The position numbers and the translations under genes are program-made. The notes below the pieces were generated by a model that had not been told where the DNA came from, did no database searches, and saw nothing but the letters and a program-made list of their open reading frames with translations. A stretch of 64,000 bases of DNA from Solirubrobacterales bacterium (GTDB lineage: Bacteria > Actinomycetota > Thermoleophilia > Solirubrobacterales > 70-9): NCBI GenBank assembly GCA_030152805.1, contig JASLIG010000115.1, positions 27,045 to 91,044 of the forward strand, written 5' to 3'. The stretch's first letter is position 1. Each line of letters begins with the position of its first letter. Shown here one piece after another: positions 48,917-57,397 of the stretch.

Positions 48917-49902
48917 CGGCTCACCTGGAGTACGGCCGCGCCCCGGAGGCTGCCGTCGCGGATCGAGTCGATCGCCTCATTGGCCTCCTCCAGCGACCGG
49001 ACCTCGACCTCTGTGCGAACCGGCACCCGCGGCGCCAGCGCCAGGAACTCCTCGCCGTCCCGCCGAGTCAAGTTGGCAACCGAGCCGAGCGTGCGCTCGC
49101 CCCAGAGCTGCTCGTAGGGGAAGCTCGGGATATCGCTCATGTGAATGCCGGCGCTGACGATCCGCGCCCCCTTGGCGCTCGCCCGCAACGCGGTGGTCAT
49201 CAGCGACCCGAGCGGGGCGAAGACGATCGCGCCTTCGAGCTCCTCCGGCGGCGCCTGCTCGGACGAACTGGCCCACTCGGCGCCGAGCTCGCGCGCGAAC
49301 GCCTGGCCCTCCTCGTCGCCGGAGCGCGTGAAGGCGAAGACGCGGCGTCCCTGGTGGACCGCAACCTGGCAGAGGATGTGGGCGGAGGCGCCGAAGCCGT
49401 AGAAGCCGATCCGCTCGGCGTCACCGAGGAGGCGCAGCGCCCGGTAGCCGATCAGCCCGGCACAGAGCAGCGGCGCCGCCTGCTCGTCGGGATAGTCGGC
49501 CGGAAGCGGGAAGCAGAAGCGCTCGTCGGCAACCGCCAGCTCCGCGTAGCCGCCGTCGACGTCATAGCCGGTGAAGCGGGCGCGGTCGCAGAGGTTCTCG
49601 CGGCCCGAGCGGCAGTAGCGGCACTTGCCGCAGGTCCAGCCGAGCCAGGGCACGCCGACCCGCTGCCCGACCGTGAAGCGCTCCGCCCCCTCTCCAGCCT
49701 CGACTACCTCGCCGACGATCTGATGACCGGGCACCAGCGGCAGCTTCGGCTCGGTCAGCTCGCCGTCGACGATGTGCAAGTCGGTGCGGCAGACGCCGCA
49801 GGCGCTGACCGAGATCAGGACCTGGCCGGCGGCCGGCCGTGGGTCGGGCAGCTGCGCGAGCCGCAGTGGCTGCCGCTGTCGCTCCAGGACCATTGCCCGC
49901 AT
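48889..49902 (-). CDS. Zinc-dependent alcohol dehydrogenase
   Basis: 337-aa MDR-family dehydrogenase. Catalytic zinc ligands: Cys in VSACGVCRTDLHIVDG, His in VPGHQIVGEV, and a later Cys in LLCAGLIGY. The structural zinc set is CGKCRYCRSGRENLC. The nucleotide-binding segment is FYGFGASAHILCQVA rather than GxGxxG in strict form. The closest style is AdhA-type enzymes. Its last codons run into the right arm of the nested hairpin. ATG at 49902. Confidence 0.9.
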   Translation of the reverse strand: MRAMVLERQRQPLRLAQLPDPRPAAGQVLISVSACGVCRTDLHIVDGELTEPKLPLVPGHQIVGEVVEAGEGAERFTVGQRVGVPWLGWTCGKCRYCRSGRENLCDRARFTGYDVDGGYAELAVADERFCFPLPADYPDEQAAPLLCAGLIGYRALRLLGDAERIGFYGFGASAHILCQVAVHQGRRVFAFTRSGDEEGQAFARELGAEWASSSEQAPPEELEGAIVFAPLGSLMTTALRASAKGARIVSAGIHMSDIPSFPYEQLWGERTLGSVANLTRRDGEEFLALAPRVPVRTEVEVRSLEEANEAIDSIRDGSLRGAAVLQVSRDDPGRGSA

Positions 49903-49905
49903 CGG

Positions 49906-50643
49906 CTATCGCAACGATAGTTCGGGGGGTTCGCCGCCTTCGACTGTTTCGGTGGATTCTGCGCCGGTTTCGCCGTCTTCGGAGGACTGGATCTCAACCG
50001 ACACGCAGCCCCCTTCGCCGGTGAGCTTGACGACCAGGCTCTGCACGTCGGCGAGGTCACCTTCGAGGTGCAGTTCTTCGCTGCTGCCATCGCTGCCCTG
50101 GCGCCGCAGGATGATTTCAAGCCGAGGCCCCTCGCCGCCTTCGCCTTCCCCGAGGAAGACGGCGGTGATCGTGTATTCATCGCCTTCGCAGACCGGTTCG
50201 GGTTCGATGCCGGCCGTGATCGGACCGCCGCCGGAGGACCCGCCGCCATCTCCGGGCGGGCTCGGCGACGCAGCCACAACCGGGACCGGCGCCGGTTCAG
50301 GCGCGGGCGCCGAAACGGGCTGCGCTCCGGGCGCCGGAACGGGCGCCTGAGGCGACGTGGGCTCGGCAATCGCAACCGCTTGCGCCGGGGAGACCGCGAG
50401 CGCCCCTCCGGTCTCGTCCTCGACCCGGTTGGCGATCGGACCTGCCGAGCGCTGCGGCTCCGACACCGCGACGCCACGAGCGACGCGAGCCGCCCGCGAT
50501 GACAGCGGCGCCAACGCCACCGAATCCGCCACCCCGGCCTCGAAGCGCGGTGGCGTCGGGGTTGGGCCCAGCGAACCCGGCCGCTCCGGGCCGAGCCCGA
50601 TCGTCGCCAGCAGCACGAGCAGCGCCATCAGCGCGAACACCAC
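49906..50643 (-). CDS. Hypothetical envelope protein with Pro/Ala-rich linker
   Basis: 245 aa from GTG at 50643. The N-terminus (VVFALMALLVLLATIGLG) is a membrane anchor, then a Pro/Ala-rich linker (APVPAPGAQPVSAPAPEPAP) and a C-terminal domain with two Cys (PVCEGDEYTI, EGGCVSVEIQSS). The true start is unclear: the reading frame stays hydrophobic for ~15 codons upstream (RAVFTLLGLAV), and AGGGGGGAG lies near 50690. Probably extracytoplasmic. No family recognised. It lies between the ADH and FO synthase genes, same strand. Confidence 0.6.
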   Translation of the reverse strand: MVFALMALLVLLATIGLGPERPGSLGPTPTPPRFEAGVADSVALAPLSSRAARVARGVAVSEPQRSAGPIANRVEDETGGALAVSPAQAVAIAEPTSPQAPVPAPGAQPVSAPAPEPAPVPVVAASPSPPGDGGGSSGGGPITAGIEPEPVCEGDEYTITAVFLGEGEGGEGPRLEIILRRQGSDGSSEELHLEGDLADVQSLVVKLTGEGGCVSVEIQSSEDGETGAESTETVEGGEPPELSLR

Positions 50644-50733
50644 GGCAAGGCCGAGCAGCGTGAAGACCGCCCGCCCCTGGAATCTCCCCCCTAGTGAAGA
50701 CCACGAAGCGATGAACCCACAATACGCCGTGTT

Positions 50734-53004
50734 TCAGTAGGTCTCAACTATCTCGTAGAGGGTCGTGCGCTGAGCGGGCTCGCGACCGCCCGCGCGGGCG
50801 GCCCCGATCAGCTGCTCGGGCTCGAGCCGCACCCCGTGCTGAGAGCCGGCCATGCGCGAGATGTTCTCCTCCATCAACGTGCCGCCGAGGTCGTTGACCC
50901 CCCAGCGCAGCGCCTCGGTGGCGGCGTCGAGCCCCATCTTTACCCAACTCGCCTGCAGGTTGGCGATCGTCTTGCCGAGCGCGAGGCGGAAGGCGGCGGT
51001 GTGCTTGAGGTTCTCCGCCGCAGAGATCTCCTCGATCCCGTGGGTGCGGCCGAGCATCGTGTTGAAGGGGATGAAGCTGAGCGGCACGAACTCGGTGATG
51101 CCGCCGGTGCGCTCTTGCAGAGCCCTGATCACCCGCATGTGGCGGGCCAGCTCGCGCGGCTCCTCGATGTGGCCAAACATCACGGTCGAGGTCGAGCGCA
51201 GACCGGCCCGGTGCGAGGCCTCGATGATCTCCACCCAGCGCCCCACCGGCAGCTTGTTCGGTGAGATCCGCTGCCGCACGCCGTCGTCGAGCACCTCCGC
51301 CGCGGTGCCCGGCGTCGAGCCCAGCCCGCACTCGATCAGGTACTCGAAGACCTCGTCCGGCCCCTTGCCCGAGCGCTCGCACATGTAGTGGACCTCCATC
51401 GGCGAGTAGGCGTGCAGGTGCAGGTGCGGCGCCACCTCCTTCGCCAGCCGCAGCCAGCGCCCGTACTCCTCCAGGGTCAGGTCGGGGTGGATCCCCCCTT
51501 GCATGCAGAGCTCGGTCGCCCCGAACTCGACCGCTTCCTCGATCCGCGCCGCGAAGTCCTCCTCCGACACCTCATAGGCGTCCGGCGAGCGCTTGCCCTG
51601 TCCAAAGCCACAGAAGGCGCAGCCGACGACGCAGATGTTCGTGAAGTTGATGTTGCGGTTGACCACGAACGTGACCCGGTCCCCCGCCAGCTCCCTCCGC
51701 AGCTCATCGGCCGCAACCCGCATCTCCTCGACGACCTCCGGCCGCGTCTCGGAGAACAGGGCGGTCAGCTCGTCCTCGCTCAGCTCCCGGCCCTCGCGAC
51801 CTTTCTCAATCGCCCCAGGCGCAAGCTTCCCGTCGATCGTCTCCTCGCTCCTCCGCCCGGACCCGCTGCGCGGAATGAAGCTCCAGTACTTCAGCTTGAT
51901 CACATCGAGGACCCCCTGCTCCATCCACTCCGGATCCATGTACTGCGGATAGACGCACAGCCTCTCGGTCAACGCAAAGCCCTTAGGAGCCAACTCCTTC
52001 CGCACCTCGTGCGGACTGGGGAAGGCGTGCTCTGGCGAAATGTGGTCGCCGTTAGCTGAGAGCCCGCCGAGATCAGTGGCTCCCGCCTCGACCAGCTCAC
52101 CCCAAGCATCCGACAGATTCGGCGGCACCTGGATCCCCACATCCGGCATCAACCGGCGGCACTCGGAGATCAAGCGCTTGATGTCCTCAACGCTGACGGG
52201 GCTCGCCCAGGAAGGGATCGGAAGGGACGGTGGGGACCCCTCTGATGGGAACTCGCGGAGCGACTCAGCTTCGCTGCCTCCACTTCGGTTCCGCTGCGAA
52301 GCCCCATCAGAGGGGTCCCCACCGTCCCCCCACCTCTCACGTGCAGCCTCATCGGCAATGTCGGCAACTTCGGCCCCGTAGTAGCGCGGATGAGGCACGA
52401 AGTTCTGGAGGATCACCTCCTGCAAGTGCCCGTACTCCCGGTGCAGCTCGGCAAGGGCTTCCAGCGAGGCCACCTGCTCTTCGTCAGTCTCCCCAATGCC
52501 GACCAGGATCCCGCTGGTGAACGGGATTTTGAGCTCGCCAGCGGCCTCGATGGTTGCCAGCCGCTGCTTCGGATGCTTGGTGGGAGAGCCGGCGTGGACG
52601 GTCTCCATCAGCCGCTCGGACACCGACTCCAGCATCAGGCCCTGCGAGGCGGTCACCTCTCTCAAGCGGGCAAGGTCGTCATGGTCCAGCACGCCGATGT
52701 TCGTGTGCGGAAGCATCCCCCGCTCGAGCGCCCGCTCGCAGCTCCAGACGACGTACGAGGTGAAGTCCTCGTGCCCCCATTCGGCCAGCTTGGCCGCCAC
52801 GACGGGATTGACCTCGGGTCTCTCCCCCGTAAGGACCAAGAGCTCCTTGGCATTCCGGCGGAGCGCCTCGTCGAGAAGCTTCTCGACCTCCCCAGGGGCG
52901 CGAATGTGCGCCTGGTGAGTCGCGAACGCGCAGTACTTGCAATAGCACTGGCAGGTGCGCGAAAGGGAGAGCGTGTAGTTCCGCGAGAAGGTGACTCGTC
53001 GCAC
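50734..53004 (-). CDS. fbiC: FO synthase, CofG-CofH fusion
   Basis: 756-aa bifunctional radical SAM enzyme that makes 7,8-didemethyl-8-hydroxy-5-deazariboflavin (FO). The N-terminal CofG half has the cluster motif CQCYCKYC near residue 18; the C-terminal CofH half has CVVGCAFCGF near residue 465. Other diagnostic segments: ASQGLMLESVSERL, VILQNFVPHP, GIQVPPNLSD, CMQGGIHPDL, GSTPGTAAEVLDD and EFVPLSFIPFNT. A 35-codon palindromic insertion sits near residues 226-260. It is separated from fno-cofDCE by two genes. TTG/GTG are not needed: ATG at 53004. Confidence 0.94.
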   Translation of the reverse strand: MRRVTFSRNYTLSLSRTCQCYCKYCAFATHQAHIRAPGEVEKLLDEALRRNAKELLVLTGERPEVNPVVAAKLAEWGHEDFTSYVVWSCERALERGMLPHTNIGVLDHDDLARLREVTASQGLMLESVSERLMETVHAGSPTKHPKQRLATIEAAGELKIPFTSGILVGIGETDEEQVASLEALAELHREYGHLQEVILQNFVPHPRYYGAEVADIADEAARERWGDGGDPSDGASQRNRSGGSEAESLREFPSEGSPPSLPIPSWASPVSVEDIKRLISECRRLMPDVGIQVPPNLSDAWGELVEAGATDLGGLSANGDHISPEHAFPSPHEVRKELAPKGFALTERLCVYPQYMDPEWMEQGVLDVIKLKYWSFIPRSGSGRRSEETIDGKLAPGAIEKGREGRELSEDELTALFSETRPEVVEEMRVAADELRRELAGDRVTFVVNRNINFTNICVVGCAFCGFGQGKRSPDAYEVSEEDFAARIEEAVEFGATELCMQGGIHPDLTLEEYGRWLRLAKEVAPHLHLHAYSPMEVHYMCERSGKGPDEVFEYLIECGLGSTPGTAAEVLDDGVRQRISPNKLPVGRWVEIIEASHRAGLRSTSTVMFGHIEEPRELARHMRVIRALQERTGGITEFVPLSFIPFNTMLGRTHGIEEISAAENLKHTAAFRLALGKTIANLQASWVKMGLDAATEALRWGVNDLGGTLMEENISRMAGSQHGVRLEPEQLIGAARAGGREPAQRTTLYEIVETY
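52224..52328. repeat. 105-nt in-frame palindromic element inside fbiC
   Basis: Perfect 26-bp arms, starting GGGACGGTGGGGACCCCTCT at 52224-52249 and complemented at 52303-52328, with a 53-nt loop. The total, 105 nt, equals 35 codons and preserves the frame. It encodes a Ser/Gly/Arg-rich stretch (GDPSDGASQRNRSGG...SEGSPPS) in a CofG loop. Confidence 0.85.
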
Positions 53005-53078
53005 GCGCTCAAGCTACTGCAACGACGCGCCGGGCCGGATCGTCCGGCCCGGCGGTTCAAGCCAGTCGGATCAGGGGC

Positions 53079-53837
53079 TTAGCGAGCGCCCTCGGAGTAC
53101 TTCGGCGCCGGCGGACGCACCGGCTCGGCGGGCTCGGTCGGCGGCAGGCCGCCCTTCTCGAGCACGAAGCGGAAGACGACCGCGGCAAGTAGCGAGCCGA
53201 CGATCGGGCCGACCAGGTAGGGCCAGACGCCGCCCCACTCGTTGCCGACCAGCGCCGGGCCAAACCAGCGGGCCGGGTTAAAGGAGCCGCCGGTGAGCGG
53301 GCCGCCGACCATGACGATGAAGCCAAGCGTCGTGCCGATCGCAAGCGGCGCCCACTCCTTAAAGCTCTTGCGCGAGAAGACCGCGGCGAGGATCACCAGG
53401 ACCAAGCAGAAGGTTCCGATCGCCTCGATGATCGCGCCCTGGAAGTTGCCCGCCAGCAGGGGGCTCACGGTCGCGGCGCCGTAGTGGGTGGCGCGCCCCT
53501 CGTCTTCCAGCAGCCCCTTGCAGAGCAGCGCGCCGAGGACGCCGCCGGAGAGCTGGGCCAGCATGTAGATCAGGGCGTCGATCGAAGATATCCGCCTAAT
53601 CGCCCAAGCGGCCAGAGTCACCGCCGGATTGAAGTGCCCACCGCTGACCACGCCAAACATGACGATTAGGCCGAAGAGCAGGAAGGCGTGGACGAGCCCG
53701 ATCACCGCAAAGTCGGTGCCGAACTGGGCCTGTTCACCGGTCGAGACGAAGAGCACGATGACGGTGGTGATGAAGAACACCAGCAAGAAGGTGCCGATCA
53801 GCTCAGCAAGGTATGCCGCAAGTCCTCGTTCCTGCAC
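53079..53837 (-). CDS. Aquaporin / MIP-family channel
   Basis: 252-aa membrane channel. Six helices and the two NPA motifs: SGGHFNPAVTLAAWAI and GGSFNPARWFGPAL, the latter followed by Arg of the selectivity filter. LAELIGTFLLVFFITTVIVLF is helix 1. The length and GGSFNPAR ending favour a water channel over a glycerol facilitator, though specificity is inferred. GTG at 53837 with a strong AGGAGGAGAG upstream. Confidence 0.92.
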   Translation of the reverse strand: MQERGLAAYLAELIGTFLLVFFITTVIVLFVSTGEQAQFGTDFAVIGLVHAFLLFGLIVMFGVVSGGHFNPAVTLAAWAIRRISSIDALIYMLAQLSGGVLGALLCKGLLEDEGRATHYGAATVSPLLAGNFQGAIIEAIGTFCLVLVILAAVFSRKSFKEWAPLAIGTTLGFIVMVGGPLTGGSFNPARWFGPALVGNEWGGVWPYLVGPIVGSLLAAVVFRFVLEKGGLPPTEPAEPVRPPAPKYSEGAR

Positions 53838-53919
53838 TCTCTCCTCCTAGATCCCTGAATTCGACTGGAGCGGCGCCAGTCTACCCATATTGAGCGAATG
53901 AATTAGGTTTCGACGCTCA

Positions 53920-54876
53920 ATGAAGTGGGTTGCCGCGCTGCTGGCGGCCGCCCTGTTGCCAGCCGGCCTCGCCGGTTGCGGCGGGAGCGGCGCTGAACCG
54001 GGCGCGCCTGTCGGCGCGACGCTGGTGCTCGATTTCACCCCGAACGCGGTGCACTCCGGCATCTACGCCGCGCAGCGCCAGGGCTACTACGGCGACGCCG
54101 GCGTCGACCTGACGATCCGCCAGCCGGGCGAATCGTCGGACGCGCCGAAACTGCTCGCCGCCGGCCGCGCCGACTTCGCCATCCTCGACATCCACGACCT
54201 CGGTATCGCCCGCGAGCACGGCCTCGACGTCGTCGGCGTGATGCCGATCGTGCAGCGGCCCCTCGCCGCGGTGATCGCCCGCGGCGACCGCGGCATCGCC
54301 AGTCCGCGCCAGCTCGAAGGGCACACGGTGGGAGTGACCGGCCTGCCCTCCGACGAAGCCGTCGTCGACTCCGAGGTGAGCGCCGACGGCGGTGACCCGG
54401 CGCGAGTGAAACGGCAGACGATCGGCTTCAACGCGGTCGGCTCGCTCGCCGCCGGCAAGGTCGACGCCGCGACCGGTTTCTGGAACGCCGAGGGCGTCGC
54501 CCTGCGGCGGCAGGGCGTTCCCGTGCGCATCTTCAAGGTCAACCGCTACGGGGCTCCGCCCTACCCGGAGCTGGTCCTGGTTGGCGCGCGGGCGACGATC
54601 GACGACGACCCCGACCTGGTGCGATCGGTGGTGGAGGCGACTTCGCGGGGCTATGCGCTCGCGGTCCGCGACCCCGCCGCCGCGCTCGCCGACCTGCTCG
54701 CCGAAGTCCCCAGCCTCGACCGCGCCGAACAGGCGGCCCAGCTGCGCGCGCTGCTGCCCGACCTTCGTCCCGCGCCGTTCAATGAAGCCGTATTGCGCGC
54801 CTGGGCCGGCTGGGACCTCGAACACGGCCTGCTCGAGAGGCCGCTGGACGTCGGCGCCGCTTTCGCCGAACCGTGA
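53920..54876 (+). CDS. ABC-type substrate-binding lipoprotein, NMT1/THI5-like
   Basis: 318-aa lipoprotein. Signal peptide with lipobox LAGC (ALLPAGLAGCGGSG). The mature part: LDFTPNAVHSGIYAAQRQGYYGDAGVDLTI and SSDAPKLLAAGRADFAILDIHDLGIA match THI5/NMT1-type solute-binding proteins for pyrimidine thiamine precursors or related ligands. No permease or ATPase gene is adjacent. ATG at 53920 with MKWVAALLAAALLPAG. Confidence 0.82.
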   Translation: MKWVAALLAAALLPAGLAGCGGSGAEPGAPVGATLVLDFTPNAVHSGIYAAQRQGYYGDAGVDLTIRQPGESSDAPKLLAAGRADFAILDIHDLGIAREHGLDVVGVMPIVQRPLAAVIARGDRGIASPRQLEGHTVGVTGLPSDEAVVDSEVSADGGDPARVKRQTIGFNAVGSLAAGKVDAATGFWNAEGVALRRQGVPVRIFKVNRYGAPPYPELVLVGARATIDDDPDLVRSVVEATSRGYALAVRDPAAALADLLAEVPSLDRAEQAAQLRALLPDLRPAPFNEAVLRAWAGWDLEHGLLERPLDVGAAFAEP

Positions 54877-54907
54877 GCCCCTCCCCCGCCCCGCTACGCT
54901 TCGGCGC

Positions 54908-55270
54908 ATGAGCCTGGCCGCGGACTTCCAGCAGGTGCTCCACTCGATGCCGCCGGACTGGACCGACCTCGAGCTCGACCTGCGCATCGCCGACGAGAGC
55001 CGCTACGTCGACACCGCGGTGGCGCTGAGCCAGGTCAACGCCCAGCCTTACTCGAAGGCCGATTGGGACTGGCGCCTGATCGTCGCCCACAGCTTCGGCC
55101 ACGCTGCGGCGGCGGAGACCGTCAAGGGCGTGCTGGCCAAGCTCGACGCCGACGGCGTCAGCGGCGAGATACAGGTGCGCGAGGTGCGCGAGGGCCGCGC
55201 CGAGGTCGTGCAGATGTGGGGCCGGCCCGAGAGCGTTCGCGAGGAGTTCCGCGAACGCCGCTCGCTCTAG
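54908..55270 (+). CDS. Hypothetical 120-aa cytosolic protein
   Basis: 120-aa protein beginning MSLAADFQQVLHSMPPDWTDLELDLRI. The central YSKADWDWRLIVAHSFGHAAAAETVKGVLAKLDADGVSGEIQVREVREGRAEVVQMWGRPESVR is alpha/beta with an acidic pI. Single-domain proteins of this style recur in Thermoleophilia. No function recognised. One base (TAGTG) is shared with the next gene. Confidence 0.65.
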   Translation: MSLAADFQQVLHSMPPDWTDLELDLRIADESRYVDTAVALSQVNAQPYSKADWDWRLIVAHSFGHAAAAETVKGVLAKLDADGVSGEIQVREVREGRAEVVQMWGRPESVREEFRERRSL

Positions 55271-55590
55271 TGGCCCGCGTCGTCGCGGTCACCCCCAACC
55301 TTCTGCTCGGCAGCAAGGTCGAAGCGACGCTGGGCGCCGCAGGCCACGAGGTCACGCTCTCCCCCGCCCTAACCGAGGCCCCGCTCGACGACGCCGACCT
55401 GATCGTCGCCGACCTCGACAGCGAGAACCCGAAGGCCCTCGCCGACCTCAGCATCCCAGTGCTTGGCTACTACTCCCACGTGAACGTCGAGACCAAGGAA
55501 GCAGCGGAGGCGGCGGGCATCGACCTCGCCGTCCCGCGCTCCCGCATGGCGCGCGAATTGCCGGCGCTCGTCGAGAAGCTTCTCGCCTAG
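55270..55590 (+). CDS. Receiver-like (CheY-fold) small protein
   Basis: 106 aa from a GTG that shares one base with the previous stop. RVVAVTPNLLLGSKVEATL, DLIVADLDSENPKAL, IPVLGYYSHVNVETKEAAEAAG and IDLAVPRSRMARELPALVEKLLA follow the receiver-domain strand order, with Asp in the VADLD strand where the phosphoacceptor would be. The N-terminal acidic pocket is replaced by TPN. Probably a degenerate or atypical receiver. It is coupled to the upstream 120-aa gene and overlaps NRAMP by 4 bp. Confidence 0.6.
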   Translation: MARVVAVTPNLLLGSKVEATLGAAGHEVTLSPALTEAPLDDADLIVADLDSENPKALADLSIPVLGYYSHVNVETKEAAEAAGIDLAVPRSRMARELPALVEKLLA

Positions 55591-56927
55591 GCGAAAAAGA
55601 GCTGCTCGAGCAGGAAAGCGTTCAGGGCGATGATCATCGCCGCCAGCACGCCAGCGACCGCGGTCAGCCAGCGCGGGTTGACCAGCGCGCCCATCACCTC
55701 TCTCTTCGCCGCCAGCAAAAGCAGCGGCACCAGGGCGAGGGGAATGCCGAAGGAGAGCACGACCTGACTGGCGACCAGCGCATCGGTGGGATCGACGCCG
55801 ATCGCGAGCACGACCAGCGCCGGCGCCAGGGTGATCGCGCGGCGCAGGAAGATCGGGATGCGGCGGCGGATGAAGCCCTGCATCACCACCTGCCCGGCCA
55901 TCGTCCCCACCGAGGAAGAGGCGAAGCCGGAGGCGAGCAGGGCGATGCCGAAGACGGTCGCGGCCCGGTCGGAGACGAGGGACTTGAAGCCGTTGAAGGC
56001 GCCGTCGATTGAGTCGACGCCGGTCAGGCCGCTGCCGTGGAAGAGCGCCGCGGCGACGATCATCATCGAGAGGTTGACGGCGCCGGCGAGGGAGAGCGCG
56101 ATCACGACGTCGACTCGCTCGAAGCTGAGGATCCTGCGCCGCTCTCCGTCGTTGCGGCCGACCACCCGCTTTTGCGTCAGGGCGGAGTGGAGGTAGATGA
56201 CGTGCGGCATCACGGTCGCGCCGATGATCCCGGTGGCGAGGAGGATGCTCTCGGTGCCGGCAAAACCCGGAACGATCAGGTGGCGGCCGACCTGCGCAGC
56301 GTCCGGGCCGGCGTCGAAGAGCTCGAAGGCAAACGAGGCAACCACCACCCCGACCAGCGCAGTGATGCCCGCCTCCAAGCGACGGAAGCCCTTCTGCTGC
56401 AGGGCAAGGATGCCGAAAGCGCCCGCCCCGGCGATCACACCTGCCGGGAAGAGCGGGATCCCGAACAGCAGGTTGAGCCCGAGCGCGGCGCCGACGACCT
56501 CGGCGATGTCGCAGGCCATCGCGACCAGCTCAGCCTGCACCCAGAGGCCGATCGAGGCGCGGCGAGAGAAGGTCTCGCGGCACAGCTCGGCGAGGTTCTG
56601 GCCGGTCGCGATGCCCAGCTTCGCCGACTGCGTCTGCACCACCATCGCGATCAGGTTCGCCGCCAGCACCACCCAGAGCAGCAGGTAACCGAACTTGGCG
56701 CCGCCGGCGATGTTGGTGGCAAAGTTGCCGGGGTCGATGTAGGCGACGGCGGCCACGAAGGCCGGTCCGAGGAAGGGCCAGACGCGCGCCGGGCCGCGGG
56801 CGTGGCCGTCGAGCGAGCGGCGCGCGGCGCGGGCGACGGCCGCCTCGCCGGGAAGGACGTCCTCGACCCCGTTCCCGTCGGGAATCTCCTCCTCGGCGGG
56901 AGCCCGGGTCAGCGGGAGCGGCCTCAC
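55587..56927 (-). CDS. mntH: NRAMP-family divalent metal (Mn2+/Fe2+) transporter
   Basis: 446-aa proton-coupled metal transporter. Helix 1 carries DPGN (VAYIDPGNFATNIAGG) and helix 6 MPH (GATVMPHVIYLHSAL), the two metal-binding motifs. Helix content fits 11 TM. There is a 45-residue soluble N-terminal part before the first helix. It is the last gene of a run with ZIP, DtxR and multicopper oxidase genes. It overlaps the DtxR gene by four bases. Confidence 0.92.
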   Translation of the reverse strand: MRPLPLTRAPAEEEIPDGNGVEDVLPGEAAVARAARRSLDGHARGPARVWPFLGPAFVAAVAYIDPGNFATNIAGGAKFGYLLLWVVLAANLIAMVVQTQSAKLGIATGQNLAELCRETFSRRASIGLWVQAELVAMACDIAEVVGAALGLNLLFGIPLFPAGVIAGAGAFGILALQQKGFRRLEAGITALVGVVVASFAFELFDAGPDAAQVGRHLIVPGFAGTESILLATGIIGATVMPHVIYLHSALTQKRVVGRNDGERRRILSFERVDVVIALSLAGAVNLSMMIVAAALFHGSGLTGVDSIDGAFNGFKSLVSDRAATVFGIALLASGFASSSVGTMAGQVVMQGFIRRRIPIFLRRAITLAPALVVLAIGVDPTDALVASQVVLSFGIPLALVPLLLLAAKREVMGALVNPRWLTAVAGVLAAMIIALNAFLLEQLFFA

Positions 56928-57397
56928 CCCCGGCTGCCCTCCTCGTGCGGCGGGCGCAGATCGGGACCGGGGATCGGGGTCCCGTGTGGATCGTGGCTCG
57001 GTTCGCCGAGCTTGGCGGCGATCAGCAGCTCGAGCTCCTCGGAGATGTAGTGCTCGAGCACCTCGGCCTCCTCGTGCACGCGGTCCTCGGGCATGCCGAG
57101 CGCTTCGGCGAGATAGGCCTCGATCAAGCGGTGGTGGCGGATCACCTCCAATGCGACCTTTTCCCCCGCGGGGGTCAGCGTCACGCCCTTGTAAGGCAGG
57201 TAGTCGACCAGGCCGAGATCGGCGAGCCGCTTCAACATCGAGGTCGCGGTCGCCGGGGTCACGTGCAGCCGCCCGGCCAGCTCGCCGTTGGTGACGGGTC
57301 CCGGGCGCTTGCGCGAGAGCGCGTAGATCGCCTTCGCGTAGTCCTCGATCGCCTCCGTGGCCGGCGCTCGCCGCGGTCCTTCGCCGGAGACGGCCAT
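56924..57397 (-). CDS. DtxR/MntR-family metal-dependent regulator
   Basis: 157-aa regulator. Residues ~15-70: IEDYAKAIYALSRKRPGPVTNGELAGRLHVTPATATSMLKRLADLGLVDY, the DtxR winged helix. Residues ~85-140 hold the metal/dimer domain: LTPAGEKVALEVIRHHRLIEAYLAEALGM with EEAEVLEHYISEEL. No SH3 domain, so it is MntR-sized with a short extension. Two TTTAGA-type palindromes upstream of the operon (59763 and 59782) are likely its operators. Confidence 0.9.
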   Translation of the reverse strand: MAVSGEGPRRAPATEAIEDYAKAIYALSRKRPGPVTNGELAGRLHVTPATATSMLKRLADLGLVDYLPYKGVTLTPAGEKVALEVIRHHRLIEAYLAEALGMPEDRVHEEAEVLEHYISEELELLIAAKLGEPSHDPHGTPIPGPDLRPPHEEGSRG

